Source: Firmicutes bacterium UBA993 (GTDB lineage: Bacteria; Bacillota; Dethiobacteria; DTU022). From it: a DNA stretch of 18,043 nt. The notes below the pieces were generated by a model. That model worked only from the letters and a program-made list of their open reading frames with translations, was not told the DNA's origin and made no database searches. This document shows positions 7,696 to 14,109 of this stretch, piece by piece. A program made the translations under genes and the position numbers. The stretch lies in NCBI GenBank assembly GCA_002292015.1, contig DBBD01000045.1:6104-24146 (forward strand), given 5' to 3'. The first letter of the stretch is position 1, and each line of letters opens with the position of its first letter.

Positions 7696-7732
7696 CTGCT
7701 CACCTTGCTCTCTCCTGCCGGAGCTAACCGCA

Positions 7733-8482
7733 TTAGCTTAGTAACTCTTCCGGGATATCAAAATTGGCGTACACATTTTGCACATCGTCGTGATCGTCAA
7801 GCGCTTCCATCAGGCGAATAATTCTTGAGGCATCGTCCTGGTCGGTAATGGCAATTGATGTGCTGGGCAACATCGTTACATCGGCTGACACCACCTCGAG
7901 GCCATGATCGAGTAAAGCCTGCTTTACCGTTTCAAAATGCTCTACTCCGGTAATAATGGTGTAGTTTTCGTCGCCTTCCGCAGTAACATCTTCTGCACCT
8001 GCCTCAAGAGCGATCAGAATTAAATCATCTTCATCTGTACCCTGCCCTTTACCGTTGACAGAGAGCGCCCCTTTACGGGTAAATATCCATGATACACAAC
8101 CTGATTCACCAAGACTGCCGCCATGCCGGGAAAAAATATGCCTGATTTCCGCCACTGTGCGATTGCGGTTGTCGGTCATAATCTCAAGCAATACCGCCAC
8201 ACCGCCAACTGCGTATCCTTCGTAGACGGTCTGCTCGAAGTTGCTGCCTTCCTGACCGCCAATACCCTTTTGAATAGCACGCTGAATATTATCACTCGGC
8301 ATGTTGTTCTCTCGCGCTTTCTGAACGGCCAGCCGCAAACGAAAATTGGAATTTAGATCATCTCCTCCTTCGCGGGCGGAAACAGTAAGCTCCCTGGCGA
8401 TTTTCGTAAATATCTTGCCCTTTTGTGCATCAACCCTCGCCTTGCGGTGCTTGGTATTTGCCCACTTTGAATGTCCGGCCAC
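7733..8482 (-). CDS. yebC: YebC/PmpR family translation or transcription factor
   Basis: A 249-residue cytoplasmic protein of the YebC/TACO1 family. The start is the GTG at 8482, which gives the nearly invariant N-terminus (M)AGHSKWANTKHRKARVDAQKGK, with GGAGG seven nt upstream. The ATG two codons earlier has almost no spacing to that site. Landmarks are FTKIARELTVSAREGG, NNMPSDNIQRAIQKGIGG, EGYAVGGVAVLLEIMTDNRNRTVAEIRHIFSRHGG and the DDVQNVYANFDI C-terminus. Members were long annotated as transcriptional regulators (PmpR). Later work on YebC and TACO1 supports relief of ribosome stalling at proline-rich stretches. It lies 53 nt after queT and upstream of ruvC. I see no clear promoter in that gap, so it may be read from the queT promoter. 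Confidence 0.96.
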   Translation of the reverse strand: MAGHSKWANTKHRKARVDAQKGKIFTKIARELTVSAREGGDDLNSNFRLRLAVQKARENNMPSDNIQRAIQKGIGGQEGSNFEQTVYEGYAVGGVAVLLEIMTDNRNRTVAEIRHIFSRHGGSLGESGCVSWIFTRKGALSVNGKGQGTDEDDLILIALEAGAEDVTAEGDENYTIITGVEHFETVKQALLDHGLEVVSADVTMLPSTSIAITDQDDASRIIRLMEALDDHDDVQNVYANFDIPEELLS

Positions 8483-8535
8483 AAGCATTCCTCCCCGATA
8501 AAGACCATTAATTTCGTACAATTTAAAAGCTTAAT

Positions 8536-9009
8536 TCATTTAAAAATTTGACGATGTTTCTCCAGGATTATAAGCAGTGGCAAGCCGAGGCCATAACAGG
8601 CCAGCATTTGTCCCAAACCGACCCAGGCTGCAGCCAGGAAAAAGGGCAGTTCCAGAACATAATGCAAAATTAACCCAACCACAATAGCATTGATAATCAC
8701 TGGGGGCAGGGGCACGAGGTAACGGTTCTTAATCTTAGTAACCAGGTAAGCCGCTACCAGTGATGCCAGACTGCCAAAAACAATATCCGGTAGGCCGTAG
8801 CCACCGAAGATATTGGCAATCAAACATCCAACAAAAAGCCCCGGCACCGCTGACAGTGTAAAGAAGGGGAGAACCATCAGCATTTCTGCAACCCGGACCT
8901 GAATCATTCCGTAGCTGATCGGGGCCAGCAAAATGGTTAAACCAGCATAAAGGGCGGCGATCATTGCTGCCCTGGTCCAGTATTTCAGACCACTTTGAAT
9001 AGTATTCAC
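8536..9009 (-). CDS. queT: Queuosine precursor (preQ1/preQ0) transporter QueT
   Basis: A 157-residue integral membrane protein of the QueT family, thought to be the substrate-binding component of an ECF-type importer for queuosine precursors. About five hydrophobic helices are visible. The family-typical stretch is LTILLAPISYGMIQVRVAEMLMVLPF, and GLFVGCLIANIFGGYGLPDIVFGSLAS follows. I start it at the GTG at 9009, because an open frame extending upstream would translate through a preQ1-I riboswitch, which must be leader RNA. The AAGGA at the riboswitch end is the ribosome-binding site, about 13 nt before the GTG; that spacing is long, but no other standard start lies in frame between. Regulation is predicted to be translational: preQ1 binding hides the ribosome-binding site. 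The pathway partner Tgt lies a few genes downstream. Confidence 0.9.
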   Translation of the reverse strand: MNTIQSGLKYWTRAAMIAALYAGLTILLAPISYGMIQVRVAEMLMVLPFFTLSAVPGLFVGCLIANIFGGYGLPDIVFGSLASLVAAYLVTKIKNRYLVPLPPVIINAIVVGLILHYVLELPFFLAAAWVGLGQMLACYGLGLPLLIILEKHRQIFK

Positions 9010-9023
9010 TAAATTGACACCAT

Positions 9024-9061
9024 CCTTGTTTTTTATTAAGCAGGGTGTCTGCGACCTGCTT
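9024..9061 (-). promoter_or_regulatory. preQ1-I riboswitch controlling queT
   Basis: On the minus strand, the P1 stem AAGCAGG (9055-9061) pairs with CCTGCTT. The loop TCGCAGACAC lies between them, and an A-rich tail AATAAAAAACAAGG follows. This matches the Thermoanaerobacter tengcongensis preQ1-I aptamer closely: the same GGTCGCAG start of loop 1, a CCC run that includes the ligand-pairing cytosine (about 9045), TTAA after P1, and ACAAGG as the pseudoknot strand. As in that RNA, AAGG is both pseudoknot and ribosome-binding site, which implies translational repression by preQ1. Confidence 0.93.
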
Positions 9062-9066
9062 TTGCC

Positions 9067-9095
9067 ATAATAAATGGAAGTTGACGATATTAAAA
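9067..9095 (-). promoter_or_regulatory. Candidate promoter of queT
   Basis: On the minus strand, TATTAT (9067-9072) is a good -10 and would start transcription at about 9060, right at the 5' edge of the riboswitch, as expected for this short aptamer. The -35 (TTTTAA at 9090-9095, 17-nt spacer) is poor. Support comes mostly from position. Confidence 0.45.
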
Positions 9096-9125
9096 GCAGA
9101 TTGAGTTTTTCTTTATAGACGCCCA

Positions 9126-9140
9126 TGCCACCAGGTGGCA
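9126..9140. repeat. 15-bp palindrome upstream of the queT promoter
   Basis: TGCCACC-A-GGTGGCA, with perfect 7-bp arms around one central base. It lies about 55 bp upstream of the queT -10. No T-run follows on either strand, so it is not an obvious terminator. It could be an operator or the remains of a repeat element. Confidence 0.6.
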
Positions 9141-9156
9141 CCAGCAGTGGAATTTA

Positions 9157-9194
9157 CCCCCCCCCACCCTGGCCCTCTCCCAGGGGGATAGAGG
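9157..9194. repeat. GC-rich palindromic intergenic repeat (REP-like)
   Basis: A run of C is followed by CCCTGG (9167-9172) and CCAGGG (9180-9185), which form a hairpin. The alternative arms CCTCT (9174-9178) and AGAGG (9190-9194) also pair. The composition resembles the dispersed 'ccctctccc...gggagaggg' intergenic repeats seen in many bacterial genomes. It starts a few bases beyond the LysR stop. It might limit transcription between LysR and queT, though no T-run follows. Confidence 0.5.
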
Positions 9195-9196
9195 AT

Positions 9197-10108
9197 TTAT
9201 AGGGTAGCATCACCGTATTCAATCGCAAAATCGATAAAAGCTTCCGCTGCCCCGGTCAACACTCTACCGGAATGGTATACCAGGTATAACGATCGCTTAA
9301 GATCTATGCCTTTAATCGAAAACTGATCCAGTTCGCCGCGATCAACCATCTCGGCAACTGAGAGTTTTGAAACAACGGCCGCTCCCAAACCAGCTTTAAC
9401 CGCCTGTTTAATTCCTTCCAGGCTGTTAAAATAAGTTATTCCCTCAAACTGTTCGATTGCATATCCGTTTTCGGCCAATTTCTTTTCCAAAAGTTGCCGG
9501 GTTGCTGAACCTTTTTCCCTTAAGATCAGATGGTGCTCAAATAGCTGATCCGGAGGAATCCCGCCCCGGTAATCATCCTGCCTTAGTAATCTGCTTCTGG
9601 TACAAAAAACCAGTTCGTCTTGCTTCAACGCTATATATTTTAACCGAATATCGTGTTTCAACAGGCCAACAAAGCCTAAGTCAAAACTGTAGTTGAGGAC
9701 CCCATCCAAGACAGCAGCTGTAGCAAGGATATTTATATTGAAGTCAATAACGGGGTGAGCTTTTCGAAAAGATGACAACAGCAACGGCACCAGGTAGATA
9801 CCGGGCACGGTACTGGATCCAACGTAGATCAGGCCAGTTGATTGCTCCTGCTGTCCCGATAGCTTTTCGCGACATTCGCTGTTTAATTTTAGCATTGACT
9901 GGGCATAATCATGAAAGATCCGGCCTGCCTCGGTTAAAAAAGGTTCGCGGGCTTTGGAGCGATCAATCAGTATTACACCCAGTTCTTCTTCGAGGGTTTT
10001 AACACGCACACTGACTGAAGGCTGGCTGATAAACATTTTCTCGCCTGCTTCCGAAAAACTGCGCAGCGCTGCAACGTTTACGAAAGCTTTGATCTGATCA
10101 AAATCCAT
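9197..10108 (-). CDS. LysR family transcriptional regulator (possibly the selenium/sulfur-metabolism subtype)
   Basis: A 303-residue LysR-type regulator. An N-terminal winged helix-turn-helix (MDFDQIKAFVNVAALRSFSEAGEKMFISQPSVSVRVKTLEEELG) is followed by the linker helix. The two-lobed effector domain comes next (GLIYVGSSTVPGIYLVPLLLSSFRKAHP and on). The start is the ATG at 10108: the conserved N-terminus begins there, AAAGG lies upstream, and the -10 of its promoter overlaps the longer open frame. It is divergent from the DUF3343/cysteine-desulfurase pair, the classic layout for a LysR controlling its neighbour. The family includes a subgroup tied to selenium metabolism by such neighbours; placing this protein there is inference. 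The inducer is unknown. Confidence 0.9.
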   Translation of the reverse strand: MDFDQIKAFVNVAALRSFSEAGEKMFISQPSVSVRVKTLEEELGVILIDRSKAREPFLTEAGRIFHDYAQSMLKLNSECREKLSGQQEQSTGLIYVGSSTVPGIYLVPLLLSSFRKAHPVIDFNINILATAAVLDGVLNYSFDLGFVGLLKHDIRLKYIALKQDELVFCTRSRLLRQDDYRGGIPPDQLFEHHLILREKGSATRQLLEKKLAENGYAIEQFEGITYFNSLEGIKQAVKAGLGAAVVSKLSVAEMVDRGELDQFSIKGIDLKRSLYLVYHSGRVLTGAAEAFIDFAIEYGDATL

Positions 10109-10154
10109 CGCCCACAGCCTTTCGGAAGAAATGTGTAAACTTTTACATAGTCTC

Positions 10155-10183
10155 ATTATACTGCTTATCAGCTAAACCGTCTA
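10155..10183 (-). promoter_or_regulatory. Promoter of the LysR gene
   Basis: On the minus strand, TAGACG (10178-10183, 4/6 to consensus), a 17-nt spacer and a perfect TATAAT (10155-10160). Transcription would begin near 10148, about 40 nt before the ATG at 10108. This is also the reason for rejecting a start at 10156. Confidence 0.65.
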
Positions 10184-10279
10184 TTATCAGCATGGCAATT
10201 AATGGCTTTTAAGATCGCTCTGGATCAGGGGTTCACGCATGATTTATAATCGCATCCCTGCTCATTAAGAATTTTTATA

Positions 10280-10307
10280 AATTATAAGCTTCCTGGGAAT
10301 TATAATT
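10280..10307. promoter_or_regulatory. AT-rich palindrome in the divergent intergenic region (candidate operator)
   Basis: Perfect 8-bp arms, AATTATAA (10280-10287) and TTATAATT (10300-10307), lie 12 bp apart. Inside are smaller arms TTCC (10290-10293) and GGAA (10296-10299). The overall two-fold symmetry of about 28 bp, with AT-rich outer arms, fits a LysR-type binding site. It lies midway in the 386-bp gap between the LysR and DUF3343 starts. A smaller palindrome, TTGCCGGCAA, is at 10325-10334. Confidence 0.5.
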
Positions 10308-10379
10308 AGAAAAAAGAAAATTTTTTGCCGGCAATATTGGACTAAAGCTCAATCTTATTAACGTAGAACTCGCTGATGA

Positions 10380-10393
10380 TTTCCGGCCGGAAA
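10380..10393. promoter_or_regulatory. Perfect 14-bp palindrome next to the DUF3343 promoter (candidate operator)
   Basis: TTTCCGGCCGGAAA is fully self-complementary and ends 6 bp before the -35 of the rightward promoter. It is centred near -48 relative to the predicted start. That is where a regulator could contact polymerase or block it. Which protein binds is unknown; the adjacent LysR is the simplest candidate. Confidence 0.5.
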
Positions 10394-10399
10394 CTGTTA

Positions 10400-10428
10400 G
10401 GGACAGGGACCGGATAATATGGTATAAA
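10400..10428 (+). promoter_or_regulatory. Promoter of the DUF3343-cysteine desulfurase operon
   Basis: GGGACA (10400-10405, 4/6 to TTGACA), a 17-nt spacer and TATAAA (10423-10428), with the extended -10 element TGG just before it. Predicted transcription start near 10435, leaving a leader of about 60 nt. The imperfect -35 fits a promoter that needs an activator. Confidence 0.55.
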
Positions 10429-10494
10429 TATGATTGTTTGGCCTGCACGTATCTAGCCGGGTAAATGGCGAACAGACAGGAGCAGTCATGGGCT

Positions 10495-10773
10495 ATGAAT
10501 GTAAATTGTTACGTTACTTTTCCGACTATTTTTTTCGCTATCCGCGCTGAAAGCCTGCTGAGGAATAAAGGTTTTTCATTTAAGATGGTTCCCGTGCCGC
10601 GTTCAATCAGCTCCAGCTGCGGAACAGCCTTGCGCTGCGCATGCCCTGATTTGCCGGAAATTAGGAAGTATCTTGCCGAGAATAGCACTGCGATGGAACG
10701 CTTTTACCAGCTTACTGAAGATAGTTTAAAAACACCTGTTGTTGAGGAGCTCAAACCTGGTGAACTGCAATAA
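10495..10773 (+). CDS. DUF3343 domain protein (putative Se/S carrier-like)
   Basis: A 92-residue soluble protein matching the DUF3343 family, described in databases as putative Se/S carrier-like. The core is CYVTFPTIFFAIRAESLLRNKGFSFKMVPVPRSISSSCGTALRCACPDLPEIRKYL. The conserved SSSCG cysteine probably carries sulfur or selenium; a CAC pair five residues later is an extra feature. I chose the ATG at 10495 because the domain starts there. An in-frame ATG at 10465 would add ten residues but has no clear ribosome-binding site. AGGAG at 10478-10482 is 12 nt from the chosen ATG and only 5 nt from an out-of-frame ATG at 10488. The 3' end overlaps the next gene by 14 nt. Partnership with a desulfurase is common for this family; the exact role is unproven. 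Confidence 0.8.
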   Translation: MNVNCYVTFPTIFFAIRAESLLRNKGFSFKMVPVPRSISSSCGTALRCACPDLPEIRKYLAENSTAMERFYQLTEDSLKTPVVEELKPGELQ

Positions 10774-11950
10774 AGACAAGACAAACAAAGAGTTAAATCT
10801 CTACTTCGACAACTCCGCAACCTCCTGGCCGAAACCAGATGTGGTTTACAGGGCGGCAGAGTTGCAAATGCGCAAAATGTGCGGTAATCCCGGCCGGTCC
10901 GGTCATACCAGGACCCTCGAAACCGATCGGTTAATCTACAGGACCAGGGAAGCGCTGGCCGCACTCTTTAATGTTGACGATCCATCACGCATTATCTTTG
11001 CCCTCAATGCCACTGATGCAATAAACATTGCCCTCAAAGGGTTTCTTAAAGCCGGTAATCATGTCATCTTTACTGCGCTTGAACATAACTCGGTGCTTCG
11101 CCCACTTGGCAGTTTGCGCCGTGATGGATGGATCACAACCACGATGATTCCCAGCACCCCGGAAGGACATCCTGATCTTCAGTTCCTCGAAAATGCTTAC
11201 CGGCCTCAAACCAGCCTGCTGGTCATTAATCACGCTTCAAATGTAATCGGAACAGTGACCCCATTGCGTGAAATGATCAAATCGGCGCACCAAAGAGGAG
11301 TAAAAGTTTTAGTAGATGCTGCGCAAACTGCCGGTGCCCTTCCTATAGATCTAAAGGAGACTGATATAGATCTGCTGGCTTTTACCGGTCACAAAAGCCT
11401 GCTTGGGCCCACCGGAACCGGCGGGCTATATGTCAAAGCAGGAATAGATCTTAAACCACTTCGGGAAGGCGGCACCGGCAGTCAGTCTGAGCTGGACCTG
11501 CACCCTGAGAGCATGCCGGAGAGGCTTGAAGCCGGCACTTTAAACAGTGCCGGGCTGGCCGGGTTGCTGGAAGGGATAAACTTTATCAGGGAAACCGGAT
11601 TAGATCAGATCCGCAAACACGAAATGGCACTGCGCCGCTTGCTGCGGGATCAGCTGCTGGAATCGCCGCAGGTGGTTGTCTATGGGCCGGAGGAGGCAGA
11701 TGAGTGCGCCGGTAGCCTCTCATTTACAATCAAAGGTACCGATTGCGGCGAAATCGGCTATATCCTGGAACGCAACTATGGTATTCTCTGCCGTACCGGC
11801 CTACATTGTGCCCCCCTGGCGCACCAGGCGATCGGCACCTTTCCCGGAGGCACCGTTCGCCTTAGCCCCGGTTTTTTTACATCCCCCGCTGACATTATGT
11901 ACCTGGTAAATGCTGTTAGAGATATTGCTGCCCTGACCGGAAGAGAGTAA
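10760..11950 (+). CDS. Class V aminotransferase, cysteine desulfurase family protein
   Basis: A 396-residue PLP enzyme of the SufS/CsdA-like branch, close to the 'cysteine desulfurase family' set (EF2568 type). Such enzymes take sulfur from cysteine (or selenium from selenocysteine) onto an active-site cysteine. Landmarks are FDNSATSWPKP at the N-terminus, His109 (EHNSVLRP) stacking on PLP, Asp186 and Gln189 (VDAAQTAG), Lys212 forming the Schiff base (FTGHKSLLGPTGTGGLY), and Cys350 (CRTGLHCAPLAH) as the likely persulfide carrier. The start is the GTG at 10760, with GAGGAG ten nt upstream inside the DUF3343 gene. The 14-nt overlap implies coupled translation. A TTG at 10739 is also in frame but poorly placed. 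DUF3343 is a plausible acceptor of the mobilised sulfur or selenium. No intrinsic terminator is evident after it. Confidence 0.9.
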   Translation: MNCNKDKTNKELNLYFDNSATSWPKPDVVYRAAELQMRKMCGNPGRSGHTRTLETDRLIYRTREALAALFNVDDPSRIIFALNATDAINIALKGFLKAGNHVIFTALEHNSVLRPLGSLRRDGWITTTMIPSTPEGHPDLQFLENAYRPQTSLLVINHASNVIGTVTPLREMIKSAHQRGVKVLVDAAQTAGALPIDLKETDIDLLAFTGHKSLLGPTGTGGLYVKAGIDLKPLREGGTGSQSELDLHPESMPERLEAGTLNSAGLAGLLEGINFIRETGLDQIRKHEMALRRLLRDQLLESPQVVVYGPEEADECAGSLSFTIKGTDCGEIGYILERNYGILCRTGLHCAPLAHQAIGTFPGGTVRLSPGFFTSPADIMYLVNAVRDIAALTGRE

Positions 11951-11977
11951 GATTTTATTATTTTAATATTAGTTTTG

Positions 11978-11986
11978 TGATACAAT
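11978..11986 (+). promoter_or_regulatory. Candidate extended -10 promoter for the EamA transporter gene
   Basis: TGATACAAT is an extended -10 (TGn followed by TACAAT at 11981-11986). It lies about 45 nt before the ribosome-binding site GGGAGG. No good -35 is visible 16-18 nt upstream, where the sequence is AT-rich. It suggests the transporter can be transcribed apart from the desulfurase gene. Confidence 0.45.
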
Positions 11987-12025
11987 TCTCGGCAGTTAGC
12001 TTAATTCCTGACCGGGAGGAATCTG

Positions 12026-12916
12026 ATCATCAACTCGCCTGCTGCCGCAAACCCCATCCATGCTAACCGGGCCCTGCTCTACATCGCTTTTGCCGGCCTG
12101 CTCTGGAGCACCAGCGGCCTGCTAATCAAACTAATCGACCTTAACCCTTTCGCCATTGCCGGGCTGCGCAGTATATTTGCTTCCGCCCTGATGATCATAT
12201 GGTTAAGGGGTAGACCGCATTTTAGCTTTTCCCGCCCCCAGCTGGCAGGAGCCTTAGCTTACACTATCACAATAATATTATTTGTCAGTGCAACCAAGAT
12301 GACTACGGCAGCCAATGCAATTCTTTTGCAATATACGGCACCGGTATTCACGGCGCTGCTTGGGGCCTGGATTCTGAAAGAAAGAGTAAGCCGCTTTGAT
12401 TGGTTGATTATTGCCACCGTAGTCGGTGGTATGTTTTTCTTCTTCATTGATCAGCTCTCTTTGGCAGGCTTCTGGGGCAACATCATGGCAATCGGCAGTG
12501 GCATATCAATGTCCTTCCTTATTCTCTGCATGAGAATGCAACAGGATGTTTCCATTTTGGAAACAATATTGTTGGGGAACATCCTAACCGCCCTGATCGG
12601 CGCTCCTTTTTATTTTCTGCAAACACCTACCGTTGTTAACTGGCTGGCTCTTTTCTACATGGGAACCCTTCAAATCGGCCTGTCTTTTGTTATCTATTCA
12701 ATTGCCATCAAGCATGTTAAAGCCATCGATGCCGTATTGATGCAGGTTGTCGACCCTCTGCTAAACCCGGTCTGGGTTTTCCTGGTTATCGGGGAAGCTC
12801 CGGGAACCTGGGCCGTTGCCGGCGGGCTGACTGTGCTTATCGCTGTAACATACCGCAACATTCGGATGAACCGCAACAATAAAAAGGCGCCCCTCGAGGC
12901 GCCCGTAAGTCACTAA
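12026..12916 (+). CDS. EamA/DMT superfamily transporter with a non-standard start
   Basis: About 296 residues and ten predicted membrane helices in two five-helix EamA repeats, a family of metabolite exporters and importers with varied substrates. The frame clearly encodes the first helix (ALLYIAFAGLLWSTSGLLIKLIDLNPFAIAGLRS), but no ATG, GTG or TTG lies in frame before it. The only standard start is the ATG at 12191, which would delete that helix. GGAGG at 12015-12019 is placed ideally (6 nt) for the ATC at 12026; a CTG at 12023 is the other option. I therefore propose a rare ATC or CTG start. The second repeat holds GNILTALIGAPFYF and IKHVKAIDAVLMQVVDPLLNPVWVFLVIGE. The substrate is unknown; the neighbouring desulfurase does not establish one. 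The final codons also encode the terminator of the opposite operon. Confidence 0.8.
   Translation: MINSPAAANPIHANRALLYIAFAGLLWSTSGLLIKLIDLNPFAIAGLRSIFASALMIIWLRGRPHFSFSRPQLAGALAYTITIILFVSATKMTTAANAILLQYTAPVFTALLGAWILKERVSRFDWLIIATVVGGMFFFFIDQLSLAGFWGNIMAIGSGISMSFLILCMRMQQDVSILETILLGNILTALIGAPFYFLQTPTVVNWLALFYMGTLQIGLSFVIYSIAIKHVKAIDAVLMQVVDPLLNPVWVFLVIGEAPGTWAVAGGLTVLIAVTYRNIRMNRNNKKAPLEAPVSH
12881..12903 (-). terminator. Intrinsic terminator of the liv operon
   Basis: On the minus strand, GGCGCC (12898-12903), a 6-nt loop and GGCGCC (12886-12891) form a GC-only stem followed by five T (12881-12885). It lies about 34 nt beyond the livM stop, in the right place to end the five-gene transcript. 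It is also the last coding part of the convergent EamA gene, where it encodes the C-terminal KKAPLEAP. Confidence 0.8.
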
Positions 12917-12936
12917 CCGATAATCTGCATTTTCTG

Positions 12937-14109
12937 CTATCCACTTACTACCTGTCGGTCTGCCAGCACTTTTTTGATCCTTTTACTGGGTAGCATCGGA
13001 GCAATTTTTTCAGGAACAAGACCATGCGGCAAGAACAAAATGACGATAATTATTACCGCTCCTAAGAGGGTAAACTCCAGCCAAAGCGGATCAATTCCAA
13101 CCGCCATCAGAAAACCAAACCAGGTAGAACGGAAGATGATGATCATGGTCCTTAAAATCGTCAGCAAGATAACCCCCAGGAAAACACCGATGTTACTGCC
13201 AATGCCACCGAGCATCATATAGGCCCAGGGCCAGAAAGTAAAGGTAAGCCTGGTTAATCCGATTGCCGCGACAGAACCGGTGTAAATTACATAAAGCCCG
13301 CCACCGATAGCGGCAATAGCAGCACCGATTACCAAGCACTGGGTCCGGACTTTAACAATGTCCAGGCCAGCGGCGACGGCTGACAGATCGTTATCACGAA
13401 GCATCCTCAAATTCCTACCGAATGGCGATTGGGTCAGCTTGTTTAGGTAGACAAAAATGAGTACCGCAATAACGAAAAACACCACCACGATAACAGTAAA
13501 ACGATTTGTACCAAACATGCGGAATGGGTCAGGCACGTTGACCGGAACACTGCCACCAACAATGATACTCCAGTTGTGACCGACCCACATGAGAAAGTCA
13601 CCAATTGCTAACATGGAAATGCCAAGATAGCCCTCCTTCAGCCTGATTGCCGGTCTTGAAATGAGCCATCCAATTAATGCCCCCGACAGAGCAGCAATAA
13701 CCAGGCACATAGCCAGGAAGCCCAGTGACATCAGCCAGCTGTTAGCCAGCAAAGTATTGATCTCCGGTACCAGTCTGAAGTTAACCGTATCTGAGGCATA
13801 TTCGGCGCCTGCAGGCAGCCCCATAAATGCGGCCATAATCCGGCCCGGGATAGCCCCAACAGCAAAAGCGCCGGCTATAACGGCAGCCACACGACCAAAC
13901 TGGGGAATACCAGAATAACCGCTTTCTAAGTTAAGACTCATGGTGATGATCGAAAAGATTGTAACCTGAATCAGGATGGTCAGAATAATACTGAGCCCGC
14001 GGGTGAAATACAAAAAAGCCAGCAAGGCGATTATTATCGCCAATACATACGTAATTCTGCTCGCTATGAGACTTTTAAATATCCCGCCGGAACTTTCATT
14101 CACGGTCAT
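12937..14109 (-). CDS. livM: Branched-chain amino acid-type ABC transporter permease LivM
   Basis: A 390-residue membrane permease of the LivM family with about ten hydrophobic helices. The conserved family region LNLESGYSGIPQFGRVAAVIAGAFAVG is present near residues 58-84. The cytoplasmic coupling-helix region reads RPAIRLKEGYLGISMLAIGDFLMWVGHNW, and VKVRTQCLVIGAAIAAIGGGLYVIYTGSV follows. It pairs with LivH to form the channel. The start ATG overlaps the livH stop by 4 nt (ATGA), so translation is coupled. It is the last gene of the operon, followed by an intrinsic terminator. The long loop around residues 95-125 is larger than in the E. coli protein. Substrate cannot be told from the permease alone. 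Confidence 0.93.
   Translation of the reverse strand: MTVNESSGGIFKSLIASRITYVLAIIIALLAFLYFTRGLSIILTILIQVTIFSIITMSLNLESGYSGIPQFGRVAAVIAGAFAVGAIPGRIMAAFMGLPAGAEYASDTVNFRLVPEINTLLANSWLMSLGFLAMCLVIAALSGALIGWLISRPAIRLKEGYLGISMLAIGDFLMWVGHNWSIIVGGSVPVNVPDPFRMFGTNRFTVIVVVFFVIAVLIFVYLNKLTQSPFGRNLRMLRDNDLSAVAAGLDIVKVRTQCLVIGAAIAAIGGGLYVIYTGSVAAIGLTRLTFTFWPWAYMMLGGIGSNIGVFLGVILLTILRTMIIIFRSTWFGFLMAVGIDPLWLEFTLLGAVIIIVILFLPHGLVPEKIAPMLPSKRIKKVLADRQVVSG

Noticed and set aside
8480..8521. Longer YebC starting at 8521 or at the ATG two codons before the GTG
   Set aside because: The conserved (M)AGHSKW start and the 7-nt spacing from GGAGG identify the GTG at 8482.
9010..9120. Plus-strand TTGACG (9081-9086) as a rightward promoter
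   Set aside because: No -10 at the right distance and no plus-strand gene follows; it is chance in an AT-rich leader.
10109..10156. LysR start at 10156
   Set aside because: The -10 box of its promoter overlaps that start, and the conserved N-terminus begins at the ATG at 10108.
10157..10494. Second riboswitch or selenocysteine element in the LysR/DUF3343 gap
   Set aside because: The palindromes look like DNA sites rather than a known RNA aptamer, and no gene in the window needs an in-frame TGA to be read through.
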